Counted from the stretch's first letter, positions 35,519 to 45,879 are shown. The stretch: 64,000 nt of DNA from Rhizobium sp. CCGE531 (GCF_003627795.1 NZ_CP032684.1:597001-661000); one strand, 5' to 3'. Program-made: numbers and translations. Notes: generated by a model not told the origin, from the letters alone.

Positions 35519-36559
35519 ATGCAAAAGTTCACCATCCGCCGTCCTGACGACTGGCATCTGCATTTGCGTGACGGAGCCATGCTGGAAGGCGTGATCGGCG
35601 ATACCTCCAGGCATTTCGCCCGCGCCATCATCATGCCCAATCTCCTGCCGCCCGTCGTGACGACGGCGGACGCCGCTGCCTATCGCGAACGCATCCTTAA
35701 AGCGCTGCCGGCCGGTGATCGCTTCCAGCCGCTGATGACGCTCTACCTCACCGAACACACCAGCCCCGACGATGTCGAGGAGGGAAAGAAGAGCGGCCTG
35801 ATCACGGCGGTCAAGCTCTACCCGGCGGGCGCGACGACCAACTCCCACGGCGGCGTGCGCGATCTGAACAGGGCCATGCCGGTGCTGGAGCGCATGGCGA
35901 AGATCGGCCTGCCGCTCTGCGTCCATGGCGAAGTGACGACGCCCGAGGTCGATATTTTCGATCGCGAGGCGGTGTTCATCGAAACCGTGCTCGATCCGCT
36001 GCGCCAGCGACTGCCGGAGTTGAAGGTCACGATGGAGCATGTGACCACGTCGGACGGCGTCAACTACATCAAATCGGCGAAGGCAAACCTCGCCGGCTCG
36101 ATCACGACGCATCACCTGATCATCAACCGCAACGCCATCCTCGTCGGTGGCATTCGTCCGCATTATTACTGCCTACCGGTCGCCAAGCGCGAAAGCCATC
36201 GCCTGGCGCTGCGCGCGGCTGCTACGAGCGGCGATACCAGGTTCTTCCTCGGCACGGATTCTGCTCCCCATGTCGATCCGTTGAAGGAGTGCGCCTGCGG
36301 TTGCGCCGGTATCTATACTTCGATCAATACTATGAGCTGCCTTGCCCATGTCTTCGAGCAGGAGGGCGCTCTGGAGAGGCTGGAAGCCTTCGCGTCGCTG
36401 AACGGACCCGCCTGGTATGGGCTGCCGGCCAACGAGGACAGCATCACCCTGGTGCGCCGCCCCGATGCCGTGACGTTCCCGGCCAAGATCGAAACGGGCG
36501 CCGGTCCGGTCACCGTCTTCGATCCCATGTTCCCCCTGCATTGGGATGTTGAAGGCTGA
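35519..36559 (+). CDS. pyrC: Dihydroorotase (class II)
   Basis: PyrC closes carbamoyl-aspartate to dihydroorotate in pyrimidine synthesis. The 346 residues match the short class II enzyme (E. coli 348). The zinc ligands are visible: HLHLRD (His12, His14), the carbamylated Lys in AVKLYPAG, His in CVHGE and TMEHVTT, and the catalytic Asp in LGTDSAPH. The start at 35519 has AGAGG before it; the upstream in-frame extension has no homology. pyrE lies 3.5 kb on, with a cyclase and a TetR module between. Confidence 0.95.
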   Translation: MQKFTIRRPDDWHLHLRDGAMLEGVIGDTSRHFARAIIMPNLLPPVVTTADAAAYRERILKALPAGDRFQPLMTLYLTEHTSPDDVEEGKKSGLITAVKLYPAGATTNSHGGVRDLNRAMPVLERMAKIGLPLCVHGEVTTPEVDIFDREAVFIETVLDPLRQRLPELKVTMEHVTTSDGVNYIKSAKANLAGSITTHHLIINRNAILVGGIRPHYYCLPVAKRESHRLALRAAATSGDTRFFLGTDSAPHVDPLKECACGCAGIYTSINTMSCLAHVFEQEGALERLEAFASLNGPAWYGLPANEDSITLVRRPDAVTFPAKIETGAGPVTVFDPMFPLHWDVEG

Positions 36560-36755
36560 ATTTAGATTTAGATTATATAAGTAAATTCAAATTTACACGC
36601 AATATTGTAGTAACGCATCCGTATTTGCCGCGATATGGAACGTATATTTTACTGATATATATTTTCTTTATTATTTGCCGTAACCAATTTGATACCCCTT
36701 GAAGCCTAGCGTGTCATCGATCCCCTGCGGTAGAAAATGAAACCGTTGAAAGAGC

Positions 36756-37910
36756 ATGATGCTGGTCGACTATAACTCCCTACTTCTGGCCCTCGGCGTT
36801 TCCGCGTCCTGCCTCGCGGTCACATTGGTCGGAAGTTGGTTTTCCCGCCGACCTGATACCTTTCTCCTGACGTGCTCTGCCGGCCTTGTGCCTCTCGTCG
36901 CCGGGATCTTCATCTACGGCGCCTATGTCGACCAGCCGCGGCCGTTTTTTGCCATCCTGACTTTCGTGCTGTTTTTCATCGGCTTTGCGACCATTTGGAT
37001 GGCGGGTCATCAGTTCCGCACGCGCCACCTCTCCAAAGCTCGCTTCGCTCTCGGCTGCCTGACCGGCATCGGCGCTTCGGTAGGCCCTATGCTCGCCGGC
37101 TACGATGGGCTGGCTTTCATCGGCGACAATATCGTCATCAGTATACTTTTGCTTCTGACGGCGCGCGAATACTGGCTGAGCCGGCGTGAAGCGCCTACGC
37201 CCCTTTACGGTATCACCGCGCTTTACACGCTGACCGCCATTTCCTTTGTGCTCTGCGCGACTGTATTGATCGCCGATGGCAAGCTCGTGCTCGGGCACGC
37301 GCCGGACAATTGGGCCGAGGATGTCAGTCTTGCCGTCTGCATTGCCGGGATGACCGGGATCGGCGCATTGTCGCTTGCGCTGCACCAGTGGCGCCAGGCC
37401 GCGTTCCACCGCCAGGAGGCGATCACCGATTCCCTGACCGGGTTGCTGAACCGCCGGGCCTTGTTCGATCTCTATGGCCGCCGCAGCTTCGGCCCGTCCA
37501 TGGCCGTCATCATCTTCGACATCGACCGCTTCAAGACGATCAATGATCAGCACGGCCACGCCACCGGCGATCTCGTGCTCAAGCTTTTCGGCCAGGAACT
37601 CGCCTTCGGTTTGCGGCCTTCCGACACGGTGGCGCGTCTGGGAGGCGAGGAATTTGCGCTCGTTCTCGACAATGCGCTGCCGGGTCGCGCGGAGCAGGTC
37701 GCTGAGCGGGTGCGTGATGCCTTTGCGGCGCGGGCAATCAGCGTCGACGACAAAACTTTGGTCTGCACCGTCAGCGCCGGGGTTGCTACCGGCACAATCA
37801 AGGGCCTGGGCTTCGACAACGTTCTTCGCGCTGCCGATAAGGCGCTCTACGAGGCCAAACGCAACGGCCGCAACCGTGTCGAGGTTGCGGCTTATCTGCA
37901 TGCCGTCTAA
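36756..37910 (+). CDS. Membrane diguanylate cyclase (GGDEF)
   Basis: A 384-residue cyclase that makes c-di-GMP from GTP. Six or seven membrane segments (about 8-210) form an N-terminal sensor region resembling those of other rhizobial cyclases. The GGDEF domain (about 220-380) has an intact active site RLGGEEFAL and, five residues before it, the inhibitory I-site RPSD, so product inhibition is expected. IIFDIDRFKTINDQHGHATGD is the metal-binding strand. The 196-base leader upstream is AT-rich. It has no EAL domain. Confidence 0.93.
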   Translation: MMLVDYNSLLLALGVSASCLAVTLVGSWFSRRPDTFLLTCSAGLVPLVAGIFIYGAYVDQPRPFFAILTFVLFFIGFATIWMAGHQFRTRHLSKARFALGCLTGIGASVGPMLAGYDGLAFIGDNIVISILLLLTAREYWLSRREAPTPLYGITALYTLTAISFVLCATVLIADGKLVLGHAPDNWAEDVSLAVCIAGMTGIGALSLALHQWRQAAFHRQEAITDSLTGLLNRRALFDLYGRRSFGPSMAVIIFDIDRFKTINDQHGHATGDLVLKLFGQELAFGLRPSDTVARLGGEEFALVLDNALPGRAEQVAERVRDAFAARAISVDDKTLVCTVSAGVATGTIKGLGFDNVLRAADKALYEAKRNGRNRVEVAAYLHAV

Positions 37911-37926
37911 AGCGCGTCGCGATCTT

Positions 37927-38406
37927 TCAGAACAGGGCTTTCACGAAGGCACAGGCGGCCAATAGGGACGCCACCGTGCGTACATGGTTCCACCAGACCC
38001 AGTCGCTGAGATAGGTCGACCATAGCTGTGCCGACTCTGCGGAATGGCCGTCGAGCTTGTCGATCGCGTCGTTCAGCGGCACATTGAACACCATGGTCGA
38101 AAGAAAGCTCGCGACGATATAGAGCGCCGCACCTGTCAGCATCATTATGCTGATGCCGCCCCGCCAGTAGAGAATTGCCATCACGGCGATGAAGAGCGAC
38201 AGCGCGGCCGTCAGCAGGAACAGCACGATGAAGGGTGAGCGTACGATCGTCGTGTTGATCGATTGCATGGCGGCGATCCCCTGGTCGACGGGAAGACGGG
38301 CGAAGGCCTGCATGATGAAGGTCGAGAAGGCGAAGTAGACGCCGGCGAGAAGGCCGCTGCTGAGTGCTGCGACGATAAGGGCGATATTGGTGATCGGAAA
38401 GGTCAT
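37927..38406 (-). CDS. DUF1772 (anthrone oxygenase-like) membrane protein
   Basis: A 159-residue protein with four predicted membrane segments. The pattern LLAGVYFAFSTFIMQAFARLP at the start and DWVWWNHVRTVASLLAA near the end is typical of the DUF1772 family. The start overlaps the upstream NmrA-like gene stop (ATGA), so they are one operon, divergent from a TetR gene. The role is unknown; related genes often accompany NmrA-type reductases. Confidence 0.87.
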   Translation of the reverse strand: MTFPITNIALIVAALSSGLLAGVYFAFSTFIMQAFARLPVDQGIAAMQSINTTIVRSPFIVLFLLTAALSLFIAVMAILYWRGGISIMMLTGAALYIVASFLSTMVFNVPLNDAIDKLDGHSAESAQLWSTYLSDWVWWNHVRTVASLLAACAFVKALF

Positions 38407-39233
38407 GACTGGACACTCCAGATGCCGGTTGCGGCGGTTTGACGGGCATAATCGGAAAAGTCTTTCGCCTGCCTGCCGAGGATCTGCCTGACGCCGTCCA
38501 TCACGGGCGAGTTGCGGCCGTCGAGCACCTCCGTGAAAAGCTCGCGGAGGAGATCGGTCGTCTCCAGCGGCAGGCCGTAGGCGGTCATCTCGGCGATGAA
38601 CGCATCGATTGGAACCGTTTCGTATTCGATGGTCCTGTTGGAAGCCGTTGCGATTTCGGAAACCGCCTGGCGAAAGGTCAGGGCGCGCGGTCCCGTCAGC
38701 TCGTAGGTCTGGTTGCGGTGACGGGGATCGGTGAGACACTCGACAGCCGCGTCGGCAATGTCGTCGGCATCGACGAAAGGCTCCGGCACATCGCCGGCCG
38801 GCAAAGCGAGCTTTCCCTGGAGAAGCCCGTCCACGAAAGCGCCTTCGCTGAAATTCTGGTTGAACCAGCTGGCGCGCAGCACGGTGTAGTCCACACCGAC
38901 GGCCTTGAGTTTCTCCTCGCTGCGGAGGGCTCCGTCTTCGCCTCGGCCGGAAAGCAGAACGATATGCCCGACACCGGCTTCAGCAGCCGTCTTGGCAAGG
39001 GTCGCGATGGCCTCCGCTGCCCAGTCGACCGAAAGGTCCGGCTGGAATGTGACGTAGGCGGCGGAAGAGTCTTCCAGCGCCTTGTGCCAGGTGCTGCGGT
39101 CCTGCCAATCAAAACGGGGTGTCGTCGAGCGGGACGCGGCGCGAACCGTGATGCCGCGCTCGTTCAGACGTTCGGCGACGCGGCCGCCGGTTTTTCCCAG
39201 TCCGCCGATGATGGCGATGGTCGAGATCTGCAT
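38403..39233 (-). CDS. NmrA-like NAD(P)-binding protein
   Basis: A 276-residue atypical SDR of the NmrA/NAD(P)H-binding family. The N-terminal nucleotide site is IIGGLGKTGGRVAERL; no catalytic Tyr-x-x-x-Lys is needed in this group. VRASWFNQNFSEG, VDADDIADAAVECL and YELTGPRALTFRQAV are family marks. GAGGAG stands before the ATG. It forms an operon with the DUF1772 gene and is divergent from a TetR regulator, which probably controls it. Confidence 0.9.
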   Translation of the reverse strand: MQISTIAIIGGLGKTGGRVAERLNERGITVRAASRSTTPRFDWQDRSTWHKALEDSSAAYVTFQPDLSVDWAAEAIATLAKTAAEAGVGHIVLLSGRGEDGALRSEEKLKAVGVDYTVLRASWFNQNFSEGAFVDGLLQGKLALPAGDVPEPFVDADDIADAAVECLTDPRHRNQTYELTGPRALTFRQAVSEIATASNRTIEYETVPIDAFIAEMTAYGLPLETTDLLRELFTEVLDGRNSPVMDGVRQILGRQAKDFSDYARQTAATGIWSVQS

Positions 39234-39252
39234 TTCAAGCTCCTCCTGCACA

Positions 39253-39296
39253 AAATGTGATAAACTCTCTCATTTGCGAAATGTGATAAACTCTCT
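39253..39296. promoter_or_regulatory. Direct repeats, probable TetR binding sites
   Basis: AAATGTGATAAACTCTCT occurs twice, at 39253-39270 and 39279-39296, 26 bases apart. The repeats fill the gap between the divergent NmrA-like and TetR genes. Confidence 0.6.
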
Positions 39297-39332
39297 TATA
39301 TTGCTTGTCAACAGTCACAGGCAGGGAAAGAC

Positions 39333-39983
39333 ATGATGCAGGAACCGATCGCGAGACGCAGGCGCAGCAAGGACGAGGCTGGTACGCCGCGTCGCATACC
39401 CAGCCAGCAGCGCGGCCGCGAACGCGTGGAGCTGATCCTTTCGGTGGCATCCGAACTGATTGCCAAGAATGGCAGCGATGCGCTGCGCATGGGCGAGATC
39501 GTCGAAAAAGCAGGTGTCTCCTTCGGTTCGCTCTATCAATATTTCCCGGACAAGACCGCGATCATCCGCGTGCTGGCGGAGCGCTTCAACGAGCAGGGGC
39601 GGCAATGCGTCGAGGACGAGCTGGTGGCGATCAGAAGCCGCGATCAGCTCCAGGCGGCCCTTGGGCGCATTGTCGATGGCTATTACGCCATGTTCCTCGA
39701 TGAACCCGTCATGCGCGACATCTGGCACGCGACCCATGCCGACAAGCTGCTGCAGCAGGTCGACGCGGAAGACATGGAATGGCATTCGCAGGCATTTCTC
39801 ACCGTTCTCGAGCGCCTCTGGCCTGAGCGCGACCAAGGCGAACTCGCAAGGATCGCCCGATTGACCATGCAGCTGGTCGCCGCTGCCGTCCGTTACGCGA
39901 TTTCAATCGAACGGGAAGAGGGCGACAGGGTCATTGCGCTGTTCAAGGCGATGCTCCCCGCTGATCTCGGCGCACTGCGATGA
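39333..39983 (+). CDS. TetR/AcrR-family regulator
   Basis: A 216-residue repressor. A basic N-terminal tail ([20 protein letters not shown]) precedes the [46 protein letters not shown]. The C-terminal domain is alpha-helical with [19 protein letters not shown]. It is divergent from the NmrA/DUF1772 operon and shares the direct repeats at 39253-39296 as likely operators. The inducer is unknown. Confidence 0.91.
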   Translation: MMQEPIARRRRSKDEAGTPRRIPSQQRGRERVELILSVASELIAKNGSDALRMGEIVEKAGVSFGSLYQYFPDKTAIIRVLAERFNEQGRQCVEDELVAIRSRDQLQAALGRIVDGYYAMFLDEPVMRDIWHATHADKLLQQVDAEDMEWHSQAFLTVLERLWPERDQGELARIARLTMQLVAAAVRYAISIEREEGDRVIALFKAMLPADLGALR

Positions 39984-40107
39984 TCGCCCCCGGCCGCCTT
40001 TACCCGCAGCGGCCGCGACATATCCGCAAAAGCTTCTATTCGTCTGGAAACTCGGGCCGCTTGCTGCTATTGCCGCTGGAACATTAGCGCTGCGAAGGAG
40101 GCCCCGC

Positions 40108-40806
40108 ATGACCCAGATGACATTTACCGATCGCGCCATCATGGCTGAGCTGGTGGCCAGGATGCTTTGGGAGATCAAGGCGGTCCATTTCAGCGCCGAC
40201 AAGCCCTATAAGCTTGCCTCCGGCATGGCGAGCCCGGTCTATATCGACTGCCGCAAGCTGATCTCCTATCCGCGCATCCGCTCGACGGTCATGGATTTCG
40301 CCGCAAGCATCATCGTGCGTAACGCGGGTTTCGAGCAGTTCGATTGCGTTGCCGGCGGCGAGACGGCGGGCATTCCCTTTGCTGCCTTTCTGGCCGAGCG
40401 TCTGAACCTGCCGATGATCTATGTCCGCAAGCAGCCGAAGGGCCATGGCCGCAACGCCCAGATCGAAGGCGATATGCGGGATGGCGCCCGCGTGCTCGTC
40501 ATCGAGGACCTGACCACGGCCGGCGGCAGCATGTTCACCTTCATCGACGCCATCCGCGCGGCCGGCGGCATCGTCGATCATGGCATGGCGCTGTTTTACT
40601 ACGGCATCTTCCCTGAAGCGGAAGAGCGCTTCGCCAATGGAAAAGTCCGCCTGCACCACATCGCCACCTGGCGCGATGTGCTCGCCGTCGCCAAGGAACA
40701 GAAGCTGTTCGACGACAAGACGCTGGAGGAAGTCGAGGCCTTTCTCAATGCGCCGCTCGCCTGGTCCGGACGGAACGGCGGCATTTCGGAGCTGCCCACA
40801 AACTGA
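40108..40806 (+). CDS. pyrE: Orotate phosphoribosyltransferase
   Basis: PyrE joins orotate and PRPP to make orotidine monophosphate. The 232 residues are the length usual for rhizobia. The PRPP-binding motif is [14 protein letters not shown] (about 131-144), the dimer-loop catalytic segment is [17 protein letters not shown], and [14 protein letters not shown] is conserved. GAAGGAG precedes the ATG. The upstream in-frame region overlapping the TetR gene is rejected. Confidence 0.96.
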   Translation: MTQMTFTDRAIMAELVARMLWEIKAVHFSADKPYKLASGMASPVYIDCRKLISYPRIRSTVMDFAASIIVRNAGFEQFDCVAGGETAGIPFAAFLAERLNLPMIYVRKQPKGHGRNAQIEGDMRDGARVLVIEDLTTAGGSMFTFIDAIRAAGGIVDHGMALFYYGIFPEAEERFANGKVRLHHIATWRDVLAVAKEQKLFDDKTLEEVEAFLNAPLAWSGRNGGISELPTN

Positions 40807-40883
40807 CGCTTTGCTTTTGCATTGAATCTATCTAATCGATTTATGAGACTGGACACGACAGACGCGCTCTTTGGGAGGCCGGA

Positions 40884-41810
40884 ATGATATTGTGCTGTGG
40901 CGAAGCTTTGATCGACATGCTGCCGCGTGAGACGACGCAGGGCGAAAAGGGCTTTGCCCCCTATGCGGGCGGCGCGATCTTCAACACCGCGATAGCGCTT
41001 GGCCGCCTTGGCATTCCCACGGGCTTCTTCACCGGCATCGCCGACGACATGATGGGCGATATCCTGCGCGAGACGCTGTCTGCTTCCAAGGTCGATTTCA
41101 GCTACTGCGCCATCACGCCGCGCCCGAGCACGATCGCCTTCGTCAAGCTCGTCAACGGCCAGGCGACCTATGCCTTCTACGATGAAGGCACGGCGGGCCG
41201 CATGATCACCGAGGCCGATCTACCGGCGCTCGGCGATGATTGCGAAGCGCTGCATTTCGGCGCGATCAGCCTGATCCCTGATCCGTGCGGCGCGACCTAC
41301 GAGGCGCTGATGAAGCGCGAGCATCAGAGCCGGGTGATCTCGCTCGATCCGAACATTCGCCCGGGCTTCATCAGGGACAAGGCGGCGCATATGGGCCGCA
41401 TCGGCCGCATGGCGGCCATGTCCGACATTCTGAAATTCTCGGACGAGGATCTGGAGTGGTTCGGCATCGCTGGAAACCATGACGAACTCGCCGCCCACTG
41501 GTTAAACCAGGGCGCCAAGCTCGTCGTCGTTACCAAGGGTGCCGAGGGCGCGACGGGCTATACCAAGTCGCTGAAGGTCTCCGTGCCGAGCGAACGCGTC
41601 ACCGTCGTCGATACGGTCGGCGCCGGCGATACCTTCGATGCCGGCATTCTGGCATCGCTGAAGATGAACAACCTGCTGACCAAGGCGCAGGTGGCTTCGC
41701 TCGACGAGCGGGCATTACGGGATGCCCTCGGGCTCGGCGCCAAGGCTGCGGCGGTGACCGTGTCGCGCGCAGGTGCTAACCCGCCCTGGGCAAGTGAGAT
41801 CGGGGTTTAG
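40884..41810 (+). CDS. frk: Fructokinase (PfkB family)
   Basis: A 308-residue ribokinase-family kinase. Landmarks are PYAGGAIFNTAIALGRLG (substrate-site region), LDPNIRPGFI, VVTKGAEGATGY and the PfkB signature 2 with the catalytic base, DTVGAGDTFDAGIL. It phosphorylates fructose, the product taken up by FrcBCA, and pgi lies directly beyond, so the three steps of entry are grouped. GGGAGG precedes the ATG. The substrate is judged from family and context. Confidence 0.9.
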   Translation: MILCCGEALIDMLPRETTQGEKGFAPYAGGAIFNTAIALGRLGIPTGFFTGIADDMMGDILRETLSASKVDFSYCAITPRPSTIAFVKLVNGQATYAFYDEGTAGRMITEADLPALGDDCEALHFGAISLIPDPCGATYEALMKREHQSRVISLDPNIRPGFIRDKAAHMGRIGRMAAMSDILKFSDEDLEWFGIAGNHDELAAHWLNQGAKLVVVTKGAEGATGYTKSLKVSVPSERVTVVDTVGAGDTFDAGILASLKMNNLLTKAQVASLDERALRDALGLGAKAAAVTVSRAGANPPWASEIGV

Positions 41811-41837
41811 TCTTTAGCTATTGAGGGTGTGGAGGGG

Positions 41838-42027
41838 CCACACCCCCTCTGTCACTTCGTGACATCTCCCCCACAAGGGGGGAGATTGGTAGCCCGTGGC
41901 GCTCTCTCGCACCAAACAAATCTTGCAGCTGTTAAGAGAGTTTTTGTCTTCGCAGAAGGTGCGACAAACTCCCAACGATCTCCTCCCTTGTGGGGGAGAT
42001 GTCAGCGAAGCTGACAGAGGGGGGTAT
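41838..42027. repeat. Inverted pair of palindromic repeats, outer set
   Basis: The module CCCTCTGTCACTTCGTGACA + TCTCCCCCACAAGGGGGGAG (about 41846-41886) reappears inverted at about 41979-42026 as CTCCTCCCTTGTGGGGGAGA + TGTCAGCGAAGCTGACAGAG. Each half is itself a palindrome. The 90-base centre holds no gene. This is one of the palindromic repeat types found between rhizobial genes. Confidence 0.7.
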
Positions 42028-42063
42028 TTCACCACATATTGGATAAATGCGATCGGCCCCCAA

Positions 42064-42199
42064 TTTAACCCTCCCCTTGAGGGGGAGGGTCGGCACGCAG
42101 TGCCGGGGTGGGGTGATCCTTTGGGCCTTCCGGCGCGGAAAGCAGTTGTCACCCCCACCCGCCGCTTTGCGGCGACCTCCCCCCTCAAGGGGGAGGTGA
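42064..42199. repeat. Inverted pair of palindromic repeats, inner set next to pgi
   Basis: ACCCTCCCCTTGAGGGGGAG + GGTCGGCACGCAGTGCCGGG (about 42067-42108) is answered by CACCCGCCGCTTTGCGGCGA + CCTCCCCCCTCAAGGGGGAG (about 42155-42197), ending ten bases from the pgi stop. No gene is present, and the hairpins may act as pgi terminator. Confidence 0.65.
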
Positions 42200-42208
42200 A
42201 TAAGCGCC

Positions 42209-43834
42209 TTACTTCGCGCGGCTTGCCAGCGCAGCCACCAGCCCCTGCGTCGAGGAATCGTGGCCGGCAGCGCTTTCCTTGCCTTCGACGACCGGGAGCA
42301 GGCCCGTTGCCAGTTCCTTGCCGAGTTCGACGCCCCACTGGTCGAAGGAGTTGATGCGGAAGAGCACGCCTTCGACGAAGACGCGGTGTTCGTAGAGCGC
42401 GATCAGGCGGCCGAGCGCATAGGGCGTCAGCTTGTCGTAGACGAAGGTGATCGACGGGCGGTTGCCGGTGAAGACGCGGTGCGGCGCGATGAAATCGGCC
42501 TTTTTGTCATCCATGCCCTTGGAGGTGAGCTGGGCCTTGGCTTCCGCGAAGGTGCGGCCCTTCATCAGTGCTTCCGACTGCGCCAGGCAATTGGCCATCA
42601 AGAGCTGGTGCTGGTGACGCAGGTTCGGCTCGAAGCCATTGGCGGCGATCATGAATTCGGCCGGGATGACGCTCGTGCCCTGATGGATGAGCTGGTAAAA
42701 GGCGTGCTGGCCGTTGGTGCCGGGCTCGCCCCAGACGACCGGGCCGGAATTGCCTTCGACCGGCGTGCCGTCGATGGTGACGCCCTTGCCGTTCGATTCC
42801 ATGTCGAGCTGCTGCAGATAGGCCGGGAAGCGCGACAGGCGCTGGTCGTAGGGCAGGATCGCGCGGGTCGGATAGCCGAGCACGTTGCGATGATAGAAGC
42901 CGATGAGGCCGAGCAGCATCGGCAGGTTTTCCTTGAAGGGCGCCTGGCGGAAATGGTTGTCCATCGCATGCGCGCCATCGAGGAACTTGCCGAAGTTTTC
43001 CGGACCGACGGCGATCATCAGCGGCAGGCCGATCGCCGACCAGATCGAGTAGCGGCCGCCGACCCAATCCCAGAAGCCGAAGACGCGTTCGCTGTCGATG
43101 CCGAAGGCGGCGACCTTGTCGAGTGCCGTCGAAACGGCGGCGAAGTGGTGCTGCACGGCGGCTTCGCCGAGCGCATCGGCGATGAACTTGCGCGCCGTCT
43201 GGGCATTGGTCATCGTTTCGATCGTCGTGAAGGTCTTGGACGCGACGATGAAGAGCGTCGTTTCCGGCGAAACGAGCTTCAGGATATCGGCGATATGGGC
43301 GCCGTCGATGTTGGAGACGAAGTGCGAGCGCGGACCGTCGTGGAAGGGCGCCAGCGCCAGCGTCGCCATGACCGGGCCGAGATCGGAGCCGCCGATGCCG
43401 ATATTGATGACGTCGGTGATCGCCTTGCCGGTCGAGCCCTTCAGCGCGCCGGAGCGGATGCCGTCGGCAAACTTGCCCATGGCGGCCAAAACGCCGTTGA
43501 CGTCGGGCATGACATCCTTGCCGTCGACCAGCACGGGCGTATTGGAGCGGTTGCGCAGCGCGGTGTGCAGCACGGCGCGGTTTTCGGTGAAATTGATGGC
43601 GACGCCCGAGAACATTTCCTCGCGCTTGGCAGCGATGCCGCCCTCGGCCGCGAGCTTCTCGAGCAGGGCGAGGATTTCGTCGTTCACCGCCGTCTTGGAG
43701 TAATCCATCAGCAGGTCGTCGACCGAGGCGCTGAAGCGGGAAAAGCGGCTGGAATCGGCGGCAAAGGCGGCGCGGATATCGGCGGCCTTCGTTGCCGATG
43801 CGGTGCTCTTCAGTTGATCGACGAGGGCGTTCAT
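42209..43834 (-). CDS. pgi: Glucose-6-phosphate isomerase
   Basis: Pgi interconverts glucose-6-phosphate and fructose-6-phosphate. The 541 residues are normal. Signature blocks are [57 protein letters not shown] and the C-terminal [10 protein letters not shown], which together carry the catalytic Glu, His and Lys. It converges with frk, with palindromic repeats between. It has no close neighbour on the same strand. Confidence 0.97.
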   Translation of the reverse strand: MNALVDQLKSTASATKAADIRAAFAADSSRFSRFSASVDDLLMDYSKTAVNDEILALLEKLAAEGGIAAKREEMFSGVAINFTENRAVLHTALRNRSNTPVLVDGKDVMPDVNGVLAAMGKFADGIRSGALKGSTGKAITDVINIGIGGSDLGPVMATLALAPFHDGPRSHFVSNIDGAHIADILKLVSPETTLFIVASKTFTTIETMTNAQTARKFIADALGEAAVQHHFAAVSTALDKVAAFGIDSERVFGFWDWVGGRYSIWSAIGLPLMIAVGPENFGKFLDGAHAMDNHFRQAPFKENLPMLLGLIGFYHRNVLGYPTRAILPYDQRLSRFPAYLQQLDMESNGKGVTIDGTPVEGNSGPVVWGEPGTNGQHAFYQLIHQGTSVIPAEFMIAANGFEPNLRHQHQLLMANCLAQSEALMKGRTFAEAKAQLTSKGMDDKKADFIAPHRVFTGNRPSITFVYDKLTPYALGRLIALYEHRVFVEGVLFRINSFDQWGVELGKELATGLLPVVEGKESAAGHDSSTQGLVAALASRAK

Positions 43835-43951
43835 GGGGACTCCTTGCGGTTCGCGCCGCTTGCCGTCCGGAGAGGGCAGGGCACTCTGAGTTGGTCGCGG
43901 AAACTATTCCCTATGTAGGGCGTAAATCAAGTTCACGTATCATCCAAAACG

Positions 43952-43983
43952 AAAAAAGCCGCTCGCGAAAAAGGGCGAGCGGC
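43952..43983 (-). terminator. Terminator of fadD
   Basis: GCCGCTCGC and GCGAGCGGC form a 9-bp stem. On the minus strand the stem is followed by TTTTTTCG, a standard Rho-independent signal 25 bases beyond the fadD stop. Confidence 0.88.
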
Positions 43984-44006
43984 CTCCTGAATGGCACGGA
44001 ATTATG

Positions 44007-45704
44007 TCAGCCGCGCAACTCCTTACGCAGGATCTTGCCGACGTTGGATTTCGGCAGTTCCGAGCGGAATTCGATGAAGCGCGGGCGCTTGTAATTGGTC
44101 AGGTTGGCTGCGCAATGCGCTTTGACGTCAGCCTCTGTCAGGGCCGGGTCCTTCTTGACGATGAAGAGCTTCACCGCCTCGCCGGAATGCTGGTCGGGCA
44201 CGCCGATCGCCGCGGCCTCGAGAATGCCCGGATGCATGGCGGCAACTTCCTCGATCTCGTTCGGATAGACGTTGAAGCCCGACACCAGGATCATGTCCTT
44301 CTTGCGGTCGACGATCTTGGTGAAGCCGCGCTCGTCCATGAAGCCCATGTCGCCGCTGCGGAAGAAGCCGTCCAATGTCATCACGCGCGCGGTCTCGGCC
44401 GGCTGCTTCCAGTAGCCGGCCATAACCTGCGGCCCGCGGATGCAGATCTCGCCGACTTCGCCGAGCGGCAGCGAGTTGCCGTTCTCGTCGCGAATGTCGA
44501 AATCCGTGCCTGTTATCGGCAGGCCGATGGTGCCGCTGAATTCCGGGCTGTCGAAGCGGTTGGCGCTTGCGACCGGCGATGTCTCGGAAAGGCCGTAGCC
44601 TTCGGTGATCCAGGCGCCCGTCATCTTCTGCCAGCGCTCGGCGACCGGCCGCTGCACCGCCATGCCGCCGGCAAGCGTTGCGGTGTTGGAGAGATCGAGC
44701 TTGGTGAACTCCGGATTGTTCATCAGCGCGTTGAGCAGCGTGTTCAGGCCGGGGAACATATCGAACTTGTATTTGCCCAGTTCCTTGATGAAGGCCGGTA
44801 TGTCGCGCGGGTTGGCGATCATGACGTTATGGCCGCCGAGTGACACGCCCATCAGCGAATTCACCGTCAGTGCGAAGATGTGATAGAGCGGCAGCGCGCA
44901 GACGAAGGTCAGTTGCTCCGGGCGCGGCTTGTTGATATAGGCGGATTGCAGCCAGAGCAGCAGTTGCAGCTGGTTGGCGAGCAAATTGGAATGGGTGAGG
45001 ATCGCGCCCTTGGCAACGCCGGTCGTACCGCCGGTATATTGCAGGAAGGCGATGTCGCCGCCGGTGAGCGCGGACGGCTTCAAGGGCAGGCGCGCGCCCT
45101 CGGAGATCACGCCCTTGAAACTGCGGTGGCCGGGGATGGACCACGCCGGTACGAGCTTCTTCACCTTGCGGACGATGAAGTTGACGATATGGCCCTTGAC
45201 GCCCAGCATGTCGCCGAGCGCGGTGACGACGACATGGCGCACATCCGTATGGGCCAGCACCTGCTCCACCGTATGGGCAAAATTCTCCAGAACGAAGATC
45301 GCCTTGGCGCCGCAGTCGCGCAGCTGGTGCTCGAGTTCGCGCGGCGTGTAGAGCGGATTGACGTTGACGACGACGAGGCCGGCGCGAAGGATACCGTAAA
45401 CCGTAATCGGGTTCTGCAGCACGTTCGGCATCATGACGGCGACACGGTCGCCCTTCTGAAGGCCGAGGCTCTGCAGCCAGGCGGCTATCTTGCGCGTCTG
45501 CTGGTCAAGATCGCGATAGCTGATGGATTTGCCCATGCTGGTAAAGGCGAGCCGGTCGGCGTAGCGCGCGCAGCTTTTCTCCAGCAGGTCGACGAGTGAC
45601 GCATGCTCCAACGGCGGCAATTCCGCCGGTACGATGTCCGGATAAGACGCGAGCCATATTTTCTTGACCTGCGGTCTATCCGAAGGAGCGGAGACTGAAT
45701 TCAT
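44007..45704 (-). CDS. fadD: Long-chain fatty acid-CoA ligase
   Basis: A 565-residue adenylate-forming enzyme that activates fatty acids with CoA at the inner membrane. The AMP-binding signature is FLQYTGGTTGVAKGA, followed by GYGLSETSP, the hinge and FFRSGDMGFMDERGF, and the catalytic Lys in SNVGKILRKELRG. The ATG at 45704 has AAGGAGGA seven bases before it; a GTG two codons upstream is less likely. A palindrome at 45864-45879 may control it. The transcript ends at the hairpin near 43970. Confidence 0.93.
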   Translation of the reverse strand: MNSVSAPSDRPQVKKIWLASYPDIVPAELPPLEHASLVDLLEKSCARYADRLAFTSMGKSISYRDLDQQTRKIAAWLQSLGLQKGDRVAVMMPNVLQNPITVYGILRAGLVVVNVNPLYTPRELEHQLRDCGAKAIFVLENFAHTVEQVLAHTDVRHVVVTALGDMLGVKGHIVNFIVRKVKKLVPAWSIPGHRSFKGVISEGARLPLKPSALTGGDIAFLQYTGGTTGVAKGAILTHSNLLANQLQLLLWLQSAYINKPRPEQLTFVCALPLYHIFALTVNSLMGVSLGGHNVMIANPRDIPAFIKELGKYKFDMFPGLNTLLNALMNNPEFTKLDLSNTATLAGGMAVQRPVAERWQKMTGAWITEGYGLSETSPVASANRFDSPEFSGTIGLPITGTDFDIRDENGNSLPLGEVGEICIRGPQVMAGYWKQPAETARVMTLDGFFRSGDMGFMDERGFTKIVDRKKDMILVSGFNVYPNEIEEVAAMHPGILEAAAIGVPDQHSGEAVKLFIVKKDPALTEADVKAHCAANLTNYKRPRFIEFRSELPKSNVGKILRKELRG

Positions 45705-45863
45705 GCGCACTTCCTCCTTTACGCATCATCACCACGCCCCGCCGTCCTTGGGCGGCGGTTATGTAAAGTGTCACTGCGCGATCGAAAAGTCTCCCGCTTT
45801 TCACATCGTCGCAGCCTTTGCTCTCAACTAAATCATTGGAGCATCACGGAAGCTACAATAACC

Positions 45864-45879
45864 TTGACGTAAACGTCAA
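45864..45879. promoter_or_regulatory. Palindrome TTGACGT-AA-ACGTCAA upstream of fadD
   Basis: A perfect inverted repeat with 7-bp arms, 160 bases upstream of fadD. A close relative stands before the nitronate monooxygenase gene at 57722-57745. The form resembles binding sites of MerR-family lipid/amino-acid catabolism regulators such as LiuR, from memory. The 350-base gap 45705-46054 holds no other feature except a small AT-rich stretch. Confidence 0.5.

Noticed and set aside
42260..43918. 552-codon plus-strand frame
   Set aside because: Exact antisense of pgi, which is unambiguous.
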